In this document: positions 9,553-17,634 of the stretch, piece after piece | How the letters are laid out: each line of letters starts with the position of its first letter | Numbering within the stretch: the stretch's first letter is position 1 | Origin: Roseivirga thermotolerans | GTDB lineage: Bacteria > Bacteroidota > Bacteroidia > Cytophagales > Cyclobacteriaceae | Length of the DNA: 64,000 nucleotides | Assembly: GCF_014653175.1 (NCBI RefSeq) | Contig: NZ_BNAG01000001.1 | Location: 1,116,001-1,180,000 of the forward strand | Direction of reading: 5' to 3' | Notes under the pieces: model-generated | Seen by the model: only the letters and a program-made list of their open reading frames with translations | Database searches by the model: none | Told to the model about the DNA's origin: nothing | Position numbers and translations under genes: made by a program

Positions 9553-10662
9553 TCACCCCCCAATCCACTCAGCTACAAACAGGTTGGTATCTCTTGTGCC
9601 ACCATTGTTTCTGTTAGATGAGAACACAATGTATTTGCCATCATTGGAGAAGACTGGGAAAGCATCGAAAGTCTCATCTCGGGTGATTCGGGTCAATCCA
9701 GTTCCATCAATATTGATCATGTACAGGTTAAAAGGGAAGCCTCTTGTAGCCGTGTGATTACTGGCAAAAATGATTTTCTCCCCTGAAGGATGAAAAAACG
9801 GTGCCCAATTGGCCTGGCCAAGATCTGTGAGTTTCCTTAGGTCGCTTCCATCCGCATTGCAAATGTAAAGCTCCATATCCGTTGGCATTACAAGCCCTTG
9901 TGCTAACAGGTCTTTATATTCCTTTATTTCTTCTTCAGTTTTTGGTCTGGAAGAGCGAAAAATCAGCTTCGAGCCATCAGGAGAGAAAAATGCACCCCCG
10001 TCATAGCCCAACTCGTTGGTAATTTGCTTTACATCCGAACCATCTATATTCATAGTAAAAAGCTCCAGATCGCCTGTTCGCATTGAGGTAAAGACAATCT
10101 TATCCCCCTTAGGAGAAACAGTTGCTTCAGCATCATAACCCGGCTCGTTGGTCAACTGACTTATAATATTGCCATCAGGGTCAGCAGTGAAAATGTCAAA
10201 GCTCGGATAAATAGGCCAAACATATTTACCATCGGCTCTGCGCTCAGGTGTAGGAGGACAAGCTTCATCACCTAAGTGGGTGGAGCCATAGACAATGGTT
10301 TGATTGCCCGGTAGAAAGTAGGAGCAGGTAGTTCTGCCGAGTCCCGTACTTACCATTGTCGGTTTGTTGTTTTTTAGATCATCGTTGCGCCAGTCGGTCA
10401 CAAAAATCTGGTCGCAGTTCACTCCCCATTCTTTATAATCACTTTGGAAGACCAGAAACCTGTCATCAAAACTCCAATAAGCCTCGGCATTGTTGCCACC
10501 AAAAGTAATCTGCCTTATGTTCTTAAGGTATTTCATCTCTTCGGGGTGAAGAAGAAGAGAGTCGGTGGCCGATCGGGCCTCGCTAGTAGAAGACTGGTTA
10601 GATTCTTTACCGCCACAAGAGAGAATAGCCAAGGCGACTATCAGGAAGGAGAAACGTTTCAT
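9553..10662 (-). CDS. TolB-like beta-propeller lipoprotein (PD40 repeats)
   Basis: A 369-residue lipoprotein: residues 1-16 form a signal with lipobox AILSC, giving an N-terminal cysteine near residue 16. The rest consists of about six repeats of the WD40-like PD40 type, recognisable as FSPDGSKLIFRSS, VSPKGDKIVFTSM, HPSGEKIIFASN and FSNDGKYIVFSSN. Such propellers bind peptides or proteins at the periplasmic face; TolB is the best-known example, but the other Tol-Pal genes are not here and TolB's N-terminal domain is absent. It is divergently transcribed from the M28 peptidase lipoprotein gene across 66 bases. A peptide-binding or protease-linked role is possible. Confidence 0.8.
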   Translation of the reverse strand: MKRFSFLIVALAILSCGGKESNQSSTSEARSATDSLLLHPEEMKYLKNIRQITFGGNNAEAYWSFDDRFLVFQSDYKEWGVNCDQIFVTDWRNDDLKNNKPTMVSTGLGRTTCSYFLPGNQTIVYGSTHLGDEACPPTPERRADGKYVWPIYPSFDIFTADPDGNIISQLTNEPGYDAEATVSPKGDKIVFTSMRTGDLELFTMNIDGSDVKQITNELGYDGGAFFSPDGSKLIFRSSRPKTEEEIKEYKDLLAQGLVMPTDMELYICNADGSDLRKLTDLGQANWAPFFHPSGEKIIFASNHTATRGFPFNLYMINIDGTGLTRITRDETFDAFPVFSNDGKYIVFSSNRNNGGTRDTNLFVAEWIGG

Positions 10663-10703
10663 TAAATTGAAATTTTCGATAATGCCGCGAAGATAATCAT
10701 TAT

Positions 10704-10711
10704 TATCTTTG
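10704..10711 (+). promoter_or_regulatory. Bacteroidota -7 element (TATCTTTG) for the M28 peptidase gene
   Basis: TATCTTTG matches the TAnnTTTG consensus and lies 18 bases before the ATG at 10729. No clear -33 TTG is seen upstream. Confidence 0.55.
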
Positions 10712-10728
10712 GCCTTAAAACCGATGCC

Positions 10729-11961
10729 ATGAAGATGCCACTGTTCGTGTTGGTGATAGCGCTGATCGCTGTAGCCTGCACCGATTTTACCACTGATAAA
10801 GAACTTTTAACCAGACTCAAACAGGATGTGGAGTATTTGGCCAGCGATGACCTGGAAGGGCGTGCTATTGGCACAGATGGTGAGGTGTTAGCGGCCCGAT
10901 ACATTGCTGATAAGTTCAAAGAAATAGGGCTTGAGCCAAAGGGCACCGACAAGTACTTTCAGGTTTTTCGGGTAAACAAGCCTACAAATCCACATGAACA
11001 GGCCGTAATTGGAACCAACGGTGAAGGCATTGCAGGTAGAAATGTAGTAGGTTTCATTGACAACGGAAAACCATTTACTATTGTGCTGGGAGCACATTAC
11101 GATCACCTTGGCTATGGCAGTGAGGGTTCCTTGTATAGGGGAGAACCGGCCATTCATAATGGAGCCGATGATAACGCCAGCGGAACAGCGGCACTCATTC
11201 AATTGGCAAGAATTCTGAAAGAGAAGAAGTCAGACTATAACTATTTGTTCATTGCCTTCTCCGGAGAGGAGAATGGGCTATGGGGTTCCAATTACTTCTC
11301 TAAAAATGCAACGGTGGCGGTGGACAGCCTCAATTTTATGATTAACATGGATATGGTTGGGCGCTTGAATAAAGAAAAAAGCCTGGCCATTAATGGTGTT
11401 GGCACCAGCCCGGTATGGAAAGATGTACTCAATAAAATTAATTATGACTCGCTGAAGCTGGTTACCTCGGAGTCAGGGGTTGGGCCATCAGACCATACCT
11501 CTTTTTACCTGCAAGATATTCCCGTATTGCACTTCTTCACCGGTCAGCATGAAGACTACCACAAGCCTTCGGACGATGCCGATAAAATAAATTATGAAGG
11601 TATGGTAAAGGTGATTCGTTTCATAGAGCGCCTTATGGGTGAGTTAGATTCCAAAGAGAAGCTTGAGTTTACTAAAACCCAGGACAATAGTGGAGACTCA
11701 CCACGTTTTACCGTAACCCTTGGTGTAGTTCCGGACTACCTGTATGATGGAGAGGGCATGAGGTTAGATGGTGTTACCGATGGAAAGCCTGCCGCCATGG
11801 CTGGCATGCAAAAGGGTGATGTGGTAATAAAAATGGGCGATTCTACCATAGTGGATATGATGAGCTACATGCGCGCGCTCAGCGCCTTTACTCCGGGTGA
11901 TGAGACCACCGTTCAATATAAACGCGGAGACCAGATTAGTACAGTAAAAGTTAAGTTCTAG
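10729..11961 (+). CDS. M28 family zinc aminopeptidase lipoprotein with PDZ domain
   Basis: A 410-residue lipoprotein (lipobox IAVAC near residue 17). The M28 catalytic domain spans about residues 25-300 with all metal-site motifs: GAHYDHLGYG, HNGADDNASG, FSGEENGLWG, NMDMVGR and a late HEDYHKPSDDAD. A PDZ domain follows (about 325-405; GMQKGDVVIKMGD). The family removes N-terminal residues from peptides using two zinc ions; the lipid anchor places it in the periplasm or on the outer membrane. The gene has its own -7 element and is divergent from the TolB-like lipoprotein gene. Substrate unknown. Confidence 0.9.
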   Translation: MKMPLFVLVIALIAVACTDFTTDKELLTRLKQDVEYLASDDLEGRAIGTDGEVLAARYIADKFKEIGLEPKGTDKYFQVFRVNKPTNPHEQAVIGTNGEGIAGRNVVGFIDNGKPFTIVLGAHYDHLGYGSEGSLYRGEPAIHNGADDNASGTAALIQLARILKEKKSDYNYLFIAFSGEENGLWGSNYFSKNATVAVDSLNFMINMDMVGRLNKEKSLAINGVGTSPVWKDVLNKINYDSLKLVTSESGVGPSDHTSFYLQDIPVLHFFTGQHEDYHKPSDDADKINYEGMVKVIRFIERLMGELDSKEKLEFTKTQDNSGDSPRFTVTLGVVPDYLYDGEGMRLDGVTDGKPAAMAGMQKGDVVIKMGDSTIVDMMSYMRALSAFTPGDETTVQYKRGDQISTVKVKF

Positions 11962-11983
11962 CTTCTATTCTCCCCATTGGGCG

Positions 11984-12005
11984 TCTGCCTAAAGCAGAAT
12001 TTTTG
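11984..12005 (+). terminator. Possible weak terminator after the M28 gene
   Basis: A 5-bp stem (TCTGC / GCAGA) with a five-base loop is followed by ATTTTTG, 22 bases after the stop. The stem is short, so this is tentative. Confidence 0.35.
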
Positions 12006-12045
12006 AAAATGTTTCATTAGACGGCTTCGTTTGGAACTCTTTATT

Positions 12046-12058
12046 GGAACGATTGTTC
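12046..12058. promoter_or_regulatory. Candidate TetR operator upstream of the SDR gene
   Basis: GGAACGATTGTTC contains the GAAC/GTTC inverted pair. A second TTTTGGAAC occurs at 12076-12084, and TTTTGGAACGATCG recurs directly before the TetR gene (12871-12884). The shared GGAACGAT core before both genes suggests one regulator acting on both. Confidence 0.45.
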
Positions 12059-12104
12059 TGAATTAGTAATTAAAATTTTGGAACATTCATTCTAATTAAC
12101 CAAC

Positions 12105-12857
12105 ATGAGCAAATTAAAAAACAAAGTAGCCGTCATTACAGGTGGCAGTACAGGGATTGGGCTGGCAACAGCCAAACTATTTTTAAGAGAGGGAGCCCGC
12201 GTTGTCATTACCGGCCGAACATTGGAAACACTGGAAAAAGCACAAAGAGAGATTGATGATGACAACCTTCAAATTGTGCAGTCCGATACTTCAGACCTTA
12301 CGGCCATCGATACACTTGCGGGTAAGTTAAAGGCAAGCTATGGCCAAATAGACATTCTTTTTGCCAATGCAGGTATAGCTTGGTTTGCACCGATAGAGCA
12401 AGTAGATGAGGCTTTTTTCGATGCTCACTTCAACACCAATGTAAAAGGCCTTTTCTTCACCATTAAAAAGCTATTGCCTCTAATGAACAATGGAGGAACC
12501 ATCGTGCTTAATGCCTCAGCGGTTATTCACAAAGGTTTCGAAAATAGCTCGGTATACTCGGCCACCAAAGGGGCTGTCAGAAGTTTTGCCCGTACCTTGT
12601 CGGCTGAGTTGGCTCCACGCCATATTCGGGTGAACACAGTGAGCCCCGGTCCGGTGGAAACACCCATTTACAACAAAATGGGAATGACTGAAGAACAGCT
12701 TAGGTTAATGGCAGAAGATTTTGCCAACCGTGTACCGCTGAAGCGATTTGGAAATGCCGATGAGGTGGCCAATACCGTATTGTTTCTGGCCTCTTCAGAC
12801 TCCTCCTTTATAGCCGGAGAAGAGATTTTGGTGGATGGCGGGATAGCTACCATCTGA
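12105..12857 (+). CDS. SDR family NAD(P)-dependent oxidoreductase
   Basis: A 250-residue classical short-chain dehydrogenase/reductase. The cofactor motif is TGGSTGIG (residues 12-19), the structural motif is NAG (about 86-88), and the catalytic Ser-Tyr-Lys set lies in NASAVIHKGFENSSVYSATK (about 138-157). The C-terminus has the usual ...AGEEILVDGG ending. The family reduces or oxidises alcohols and ketones; the substrate cannot be read from sequence. It sits 46 bases before a TetR regulator on the same strand, with similar GGAACGAT boxes before both, so it is probably a target of that regulator and may respond to a reactive small molecule. Confidence 0.9.
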   Translation: MSKLKNKVAVITGGSTGIGLATAKLFLREGARVVITGRTLETLEKAQREIDDDNLQIVQSDTSDLTAIDTLAGKLKASYGQIDILFANAGIAWFAPIEQVDEAFFDAHFNTNVKGLFFTIKKLLPLMNNGGTIVLNASAVIHKGFENSSVYSATKGAVRSFARTLSAELAPRHIRVNTVSPGPVETPIYNKMGMTEEQLRLMAEDFANRVPLKRFGNADEVANTVLFLASSDSSFIAGEEILVDGGIATI

Positions 12858-12867
12858 TAATTTTAGT

Positions 12868-12875
12868 TATTTTTG
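12868..12875 (+). promoter_or_regulatory. -7 element (TATTTTTG) before the TetR gene
   Basis: Matches TAnnTTTG, 28 bases before the ATG. The inverted repeat AACGATC...GATCGTT starts two bases downstream, so a bound regulator would block the transcription start. Confidence 0.45.
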
Positions 12876-12876
12876 G

Positions 12877-12903
12877 AACGATCGATTTGAAAATGAGATC
12901 GTT
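12877..12903. promoter_or_regulatory. Inverted repeat AACGATC-N13-GATCGTT, candidate TetR auto-operator
   Basis: Perfect 7-bp arms at 12877-12883 and 12897-12903, directly against the TetR ATG at 12904 and just downstream of the -7 element. Placement fits autorepression. The left arm shares GGAACGAT with the box upstream of the SDR gene. Confidence 0.55.
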
Positions 12904-13485
12904 ATGGCCAGGAAGAAGAATTTTGATGAGCAGGAGGTGTTGGATAAGGCACTACAACTCTTTTGGCGCAAAGGTTATCATGCCACCTCCATTCAGGATT
13001 TGGTAGACGAGCTCGGCATCAATAGAGCCAGTATGTACGATACCTGGGGCGATAAACATCGTCTGTACCTTGCGGCACTGAAACGCTACCGCCAATATGC
13101 TTCTTCCTGGTTTTTAGAAGAAATCAGATCTGAAAAGCCCGCCCGGCAAATCATAGAAAACTTTCTTAAGCACTTGGTCAACGACATGATTGCCGATGCA
13201 GACAGAAAGGGCTGTTTTGTGGTGAATTCAACCACCGAACTGGCGACTATGGATAAAGAAGTACAGGCCATGGTGGAAGAAAACAGACGGACGGTAGAGC
13301 AGGTTCTTGCCGAACTCATTAAAGAAGGTCAGGCCAGTGGCCAATTCTCTTCGGCCCACTCTCCCGAGTCATTGGCACGGTTTATTTTTAGTGTAATTAG
13401 CGGTATTCGAGTGGTTTGTAAAACGCAAATCTCCAATAGAGAACTTCAGGAGGTCATCGATATCACACTTTCGGCATTAGATTAA
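12904..13485 (+). CDS. TetR/AcrR family transcriptional regulator
   Basis: A 193-residue protein with an N-terminal TetR helix-turn-helix (about residues 8-55; FWRKGYHATSIQDLVDELGI then MYDTWGDKHRLY). The C-terminal all-helical domain (about 75-190) resembles regulators of redox or electrophile responses and holds two cysteines (GCFVVN near 101 and VCKTQ near 178). It follows the SDR gene by 46 bases and precedes a DoxX-like gene. A 7-bp inverted repeat touches its start codon. Its ligand is unknown; control of itself and the SDR gene is inferred from the shared boxes. Confidence 0.88.
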   Translation: MARKKNFDEQEVLDKALQLFWRKGYHATSIQDLVDELGINRASMYDTWGDKHRLYLAALKRYRQYASSWFLEEIRSEKPARQIIENFLKHLVNDMIADADRKGCFVVNSTTELATMDKEVQAMVEENRRTVEQVLAELIKEGQASGQFSSAHSPESLARFIFSVISGIRVVCKTQISNRELQEVIDITLSALD

Positions 13486-13505
13486 TCAGAATCACTTTTC
13501 TGATT
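13484..13505. terminator. 8-bp hairpin AATCAGAA/TTCTGATT after the TetR gene
   Basis: Perfect 8-bp stem with a six-base loop, overlapping the TetR stop codon and 37 bases before the next start. Only a broken T-run follows, so it may be an attenuating or regulatory dyad rather than a full terminator. Confidence 0.45.
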
Positions 13506-13542
13506 AGTCATTTTATCTATATTAGAAGCCAATTTTTGGATT

Positions 13543-13983
13543 ATGGCACGTGTAGTATCGGTTTTTTTAGAGCGCAATCAGTTTAAGATTCTCAGAATTT
13601 GCATTGGGGTGCTTTTTTTGTGGTTTGGGGGCCTGAAGTTCTTTCCCGGCCTTAGCCCTGCTGAAAGCCTGGCTTCTGAAACGGTAGACATTTTAACCTT
13701 GAGACTACTGCCTGACGCCATGATACTTCCCAGCCTGGCACTCTTAGAGGTAGCTTTAGGCGTTATGCTGGTGTTTACGCGCGAATTCAGGTTTACTTTT
13801 TGGTTATTGCTCTTTCACATGCTTTGTACCATTATGCCAATGGCCGTATTGCCCGAAGTTACCTTTCGTTCCTTTCCGTTTCAATTGACCATAGAAGGAC
13901 AATACATTGTAAAAAATATTGTCATTATTAGTGCTGCCTTTGTCTTGCTCTTTCATCATAAAAGCAATCGAATTCACAATTAA
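13543..13983 (+). CDS. DoxX/DUF417-like four-TM membrane protein
   Basis: A 146-residue integral membrane protein with about four membrane segments (near residues 15-33, 62-82, 86-105 and 122-140). Family marks are LRICIGVLFLWFGGLKFF at the start, LALLEVALGVML in the middle and GQYIVKNIVIISAAFVLLF at the end, typical of DoxX/DUF417-like proteins often found with redox or stress genes. The biochemical role is not known. Its place between a TetR regulator and a YpdA-like flavoprotein fits a redox-stress cluster, though the 57-base and 166-base gaps leave operon membership open. Confidence 0.75.
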   Translation: MARVVSVFLERNQFKILRICIGVLFLWFGGLKFFPGLSPAESLASETVDILTLRLLPDAMILPSLALLEVALGVMLVFTREFRFTFWLLLFHMLCTIMPMAVLPEVTFRSFPFQLTIEGQYIVKNIVIISAAFVLLFHHKSNRIHN

Positions 13984-14149
13984 TTGCGGGGAGGAGAACT
14001 TTTCATACACTATTTCATTTAAGTTAAGATGAATGGAAGGAGCTGGGAAGCCTCCTTTCGGTCGGTGGTTGCTATGCTCAAAATCACAAGCACCAGCGGC
14101 ACTTCTGAGTAAATCCATTTAAGTTAGTGTATCAAAAAAGTACAGTAGG

Positions 14150-15124
14150 TTGACATACGATCTGATTATTATAGGAGGAGGGCCAATAGGAATGGCGTGT
14201 GCTATAGAGGCAAAAAAGGCCGGGCTCTCATACATTGTGTTAGAAAAGGGTGTACTGGTCAATTCCATTTATAATTTTCCTACCAACATGACCTTCTTTT
14301 CTACCTCTAATTTATTGGAGATAGGTGGAGTTCCTTTTATTGCTCACAACGATAAACCCACCCGCAGAGAGGCTCTGGAATATTTTAGAAGAGTACAGGA
14401 AAGTTGGGGGCTCCGAATACAATTGTATACGGAGGTGCTGCGCATGAAGCGCAGTGGAGCAAACTATCTTTTGCATACATCTAAAGGAGATTACGAGGGC
14501 CGCCATGTGGTGGTGGCCACCGGTTTTTATGATACCCCACGCCTGCTCAATGTGCCAGGAGAAGAACTTAAAAAAGTAAAACACTTCTATGATGATCCAC
14601 ACCCCTATGTAGATCAGAAAGTTGTGGTTGTAGGAGCGGCCAACTCGGCTTGCGATGTAGCCTTAGAAACCTACTACAAAGGTGCAGAGGTAACAATGGT
14701 GATTCGAGAGCAAGAAATATATCCTAAAGTAAAATATTGGATCAGACCCAACATAGAGAACCGAATTAAGGAAGGTAGTATAAAGGCGTATTTCAATTCG
14801 AGAATTGTGGAGATACGGCCTTCGGAGGTAGTACTGGACACTCCTGAAGGAGAGCGTATTATAGCCAATGACTTTGTGCTGGCTATGACCGGCTACATGC
14901 CTAATTATAAGCTGTTTGAGCAACTTGGGCTACCCATATCCGATGATGAGGACAAAACGCCTTTGCACAACCCTGAAACGCTTGAGACCCCATTACCGGG
15001 AGTATATGTAGCGGGAGTTATTAATGCCGGCTTACAAACCAGCAAATTGTTTATTGAAAACACACGAGTTCATGCTCAAATAATCTTAGCGCATATGGTA
15101 AGCAAAGATTCGGTCTCTGCCTAA
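14150..15124 (+). CDS. YpdA-like FAD/NAD(P) oxidoreductase (putative bacillithiol disulfide reductase)
   Basis: A 324-residue flavoprotein of the thioredoxin-reductase fold. FAD-binding GGGPIGMACAIEAKKAG lies at residues 8-24, ATGFYD near 124, the NADPH-binding VVVGAANSACDVALE at about 162-176, and the C-terminal FAD contact GVYVAGVINAGLQTSKLFIE near 282-301. There is no CxxC redox pair, which matches YpdA (Bdr) rather than thioredoxin reductase; YpdA reduces oxidised bacillithiol in Firmicutes. The start is TTG: an in-frame stop lies at 14120-14122 and no ATG or GTG occurs between it and the TTG at 14150. Bacillithiol synthesis genes are not in the window, so the thiol substrate is inferred. 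Confidence 0.85.
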   Translation: MTYDLIIIGGGPIGMACAIEAKKAGLSYIVLEKGVLVNSIYNFPTNMTFFSTSNLLEIGGVPFIAHNDKPTRREALEYFRRVQESWGLRIQLYTEVLRMKRSGANYLLHTSKGDYEGRHVVVATGFYDTPRLLNVPGEELKKVKHFYDDPHPYVDQKVVVVGAANSACDVALETYYKGAEVTMVIREQEIYPKVKYWIRPNIENRIKEGSIKAYFNSRIVEIRPSEVVLDTPEGERIIANDFVLAMTGYMPNYKLFEQLGLPISDDEDKTPLHNPETLETPLPGVYVAGVINAGLQTSKLFIENTRVHAQIILAHMVSKDSVSA

Positions 15125-15139
15125 GTACCGAATCTTTGC
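15102..15139. terminator. 13-bp perfect hairpin between convergent genes
   Basis: GCAAAGATTCGGT (15102-15114) pairs perfectly with ACCGAATCTTTGC (15127-15139) across a 12-base loop. It covers the end and stop codon of the YpdA-like gene and lies nine bases from the end of the convergent permease gene. A bidirectional terminator is the likely role, although a long T-run is lacking. Confidence 0.6.
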
Positions 15140-15147
15140 ATGCGTGG

Positions 15148-17508
15148 CTATTCGTAGCGTAAGCTCTTAACCGGGTTGGTGCTTGCGGCCTTTAGTGCAT
15201 GGTAACTCACCGTGAGCACAGTAATGAAAAGTGCGGCTGCTCCTGCCAACACAAAAACCATGGTTCCAATAGCAATTCTGTATTCAAAGCCATTAAGCCA
15301 GTCGTTCATGAACCAATTGGATAAAGGCGCTGCAATGACAAAACCAATGCCTACCAGCACCAAAAAACTCTTAGACATAATAAGCATCAGGTTGCCAAGG
15401 CTGGCTCCAAGTACTTTACGTATGCCTATCTCTTTTATGCGCTGCTCGGCTGCAAAGCTGGCAAGCCCAAAAAGACCCAATAAAGAAATAAAAATAGCTA
15501 TGCCTGAGAAATAGTTGGCCAACAACCCAATGGTTGTTTCTCCACGGTATAAATTCTCATAGCTCTCATCCAGAAAATTATAAGTAAACGGATAGTTGGG
15601 GTTCATCTCTTTGGCAAGGTTTTCCAGGTGTTCTATTCCTGCCTGAGTATTGCCCCCATCCATTTTGGCAATGAAATAGCTGGCATTTTCCGGTCTTAGA
15701 GAAATAACTATCGGGTCAATGCTTTGGTGAAGAGAGCTAAAGTGAAAGTCCTTTACAATACCAATTACCTTACCCGTTCTGCCCCAGAAAGTAATGGGAT
15801 AATTAAGTGGGTTTTCTACGTTCATGGCCTTTGCGGTCTGCTCATTAATAATTACGTGCAGCGAATCGGTAGCCAGGTTAGGGTCAAAACTTCTTCCCTC
15901 AATAATTTCCATATTCAGGGTTTCAATAAAGTTATGGCCTACCTGCAAAACGTTGAACAAGGTTTCGTTTTCCTCCGTTTTGCCTTCCCATCGATATCCT
16001 CCGGAGGTAGAAGAGCCAATATTGATGGGCGTATTGCTAGAAACGGTAATGTTGCTGAAGTTAGGGTTGTCTAGCACCCGTGCCATAAACAGGCGAGCGC
16101 TTTCTTCACTGGCAAGGTCGCCCTCAATTGGTAAGTAAACAATGTTTTCCTTGTTGTAGCCCAGGTTTTTATTCTTCACAAACTCCATTTGTTCATGAAT
16201 AACCAGTGTGGAGATAATTAGAAAGGTGCTAATGACAAACTGAACAATGACTAACCCTTTGCGCAGTCCGTTAGACCAACCTGAAGTTTTGAAACTTCCT
16301 TTTAACACACTAACCGGTTTGAAGCCCGACAGGAAGACTGCCGGGTAGCTGCCCGCTAGTACGCCCACTACCAAACCAAGACCCAGTAGCAGTGCCAATT
16401 GGTTGATGTTCTCAAAATTGAAGCTTAAATGACCATTAATAAGCTCGTTGAGCGAAGGCACAAGCAGGGCCACAAGCAGGCCGGAAAGGATTGCCGAAAT
16501 AATGGACATGAGTACCGACTCGCCAATGAACTGAAAGACCAGTTGTCTGCGCGATGAACCCACCACTTTTTTTACCCCTACCTCTTTGGCTCGTTTGGTA
16601 GAACGGGCGGTGGCCAGGTTCATAAAGTTTATGCATGCAATTACCAGAATGAAAACCGCTACAATACTAAACAGCCTTACATACACAATGCGACCACCTG
16701 AAGCCTTGCCATTTTCAAAGCTTCCTTTCAGGTACATGTCTTTGAAAGGAAAAAGAAAAAGGTCTACCACCGAACCCTCATTTTTCTCCTTTACGTAGCC
16801 TTTTATTTTCTTATTAAACTCCTGGTAATCTACACCGGCCTGGAGTTTTACCACTCCGCGAATGCCATTGTTGCCCCAGTCTTGCAACCAGGCATTTCGT
16901 TCTCCCCACGGAGCGTAAGGCATTACAAAGTCGAATTTTAAGGAAGCGTTCAGGGGAGCATCCTCATATACTCCTCCCACTTTGTATTCACCCCAACCAT
17001 TTACCGTCAGGGTTTGCCCAATAGCAGGTTCTTGCCCAAAAATTCTTTCTTTGAGACTTTTCGAAAGGTAAAGTACCGAAGGTTCGGTCAACGAGTTTTC
17101 GCGTGTTCCTTCTATAAATTCGTTGCTGAAAATATGGAAGAAATCTTCACTGGCCACCCGGCCTCGCTCCTTAAAACTCTGTCCGTTGTGTAAAAACAGG
17201 CGCTCCTGCTCCCAGGTGAGTTGGCTAAAATATTCTACCTCAGGCATTTCCGCCTTCAGAGCATCTTTTAGCGGTCCGGGATTGGCCGAGGTGGTGAAAA
17301 TTGTCCCCGAGTAATCCTGGTTTTCCATTACCTGATAGATGCGATCTATGTCCTGATGAAACTGATCTACCGATCGTTCGCTTTGCACATAGAGGAATAG
17401 CAGCATGCTGGCTGTTATGCCAACCGTTAGTCCAAGAACATTGAGAAAAGCATAGGCACGTTCCTTCCAGAAAATGCGCAGAGCAGTTTTAATGATTGTT
17501 TGTAGCAT
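15148..17508 (-). CDS. ABC transporter permease, FtsX/MacB type (two permease units)
   Basis: A 786-residue membrane protein. An N-terminal TM (about 20-40, VLGLTVGITASMLLFLYV) precedes a periplasmic MacB-type domain (about 45-270). The first FtsX unit follows, with NFMNLATARSTKRAKEVGVK near residue 295, then a linker TM and second periplasmic domain (about 430-650), and a C-terminal FtsX unit with FAAEQRIKEIGIRKVLGASL near 690. The RxKEIGIRK-type motifs are the coupling helices that contact an ABC ATPase. It lacks the N-terminal permease-prefix region seen in the next two genes and has no PadR partner. No ATPase gene is in the window. The family moves lipoproteins, peptides or antibiotics, or acts mechanically across the envelope. 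Confidence 0.88.
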   Translation of the reverse strand: MLQTIIKTALRIFWKERAYAFLNVLGLTVGITASMLLFLYVQSERSVDQFHQDIDRIYQVMENQDYSGTIFTTSANPGPLKDALKAEMPEVEYFSQLTWEQERLFLHNGQSFKERGRVASEDFFHIFSNEFIEGTRENSLTEPSVLYLSKSLKERIFGQEPAIGQTLTVNGWGEYKVGGVYEDAPLNASLKFDFVMPYAPWGERNAWLQDWGNNGIRGVVKLQAGVDYQEFNKKIKGYVKEKNEGSVVDLFLFPFKDMYLKGSFENGKASGGRIVYVRLFSIVAVFILVIACINFMNLATARSTKRAKEVGVKKVVGSSRRQLVFQFIGESVLMSIISAILSGLLVALLVPSLNELINGHLSFNFENINQLALLLGLGLVVGVLAGSYPAVFLSGFKPVSVLKGSFKTSGWSNGLRKGLVIVQFVISTFLIISTLVIHEQMEFVKNKNLGYNKENIVYLPIEGDLASEESARLFMARVLDNPNFSNITVSSNTPINIGSSTSGGYRWEGKTEENETLFNVLQVGHNFIETLNMEIIEGRSFDPNLATDSLHVIINEQTAKAMNVENPLNYPITFWGRTGKVIGIVKDFHFSSLHQSIDPIVISLRPENASYFIAKMDGGNTQAGIEHLENLAKEMNPNYPFTYNFLDESYENLYRGETTIGLLANYFSGIAIFISLLGLFGLASFAAEQRIKEIGIRKVLGASLGNLMLIMSKSFLVLVGIGFVIAAPLSNWFMNDWLNGFEYRIAIGTMVFVLAGAAALFITVLTVSYHALKAASTNPVKSLRYE

Positions 17509-17530
17509 GGTTTGAGTTTTTTGACCAAAA

Positions 17531-17570
17531 AATGAATTCAGTCGGAAGACGATTTCTGCCTGAATTCATT
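17531..17570. promoter_or_regulatory. 11-bp inverted repeat AATGAATTCAG-N18-CTGAATTCATT
   Basis: Perfect arms at 17531-17541 and 17560-17570, between the end of one permease gene (17635) and the start of the next (17508). Each arm is itself palindromic around TGAATTCA. It could be an operator for the downstream permease or a terminator of the upstream one. Confidence 0.45.
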
Positions 17571-17634
17571 ACACAGACCTCAAAAAACCCAAATGGTTGC
17601 AGTTTTATAGAGACAATTTCTGGATTGTTCTTAT

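Noticed and set aside
13804-14118. A reverse-strand frame across the DoxX-like gene end and the following gap
   Set aside because: It overlaps the real DoxX-like gene, and the predicted protein has no signal, motif or good start; the gap 13984-14149 shows no convincing gene.
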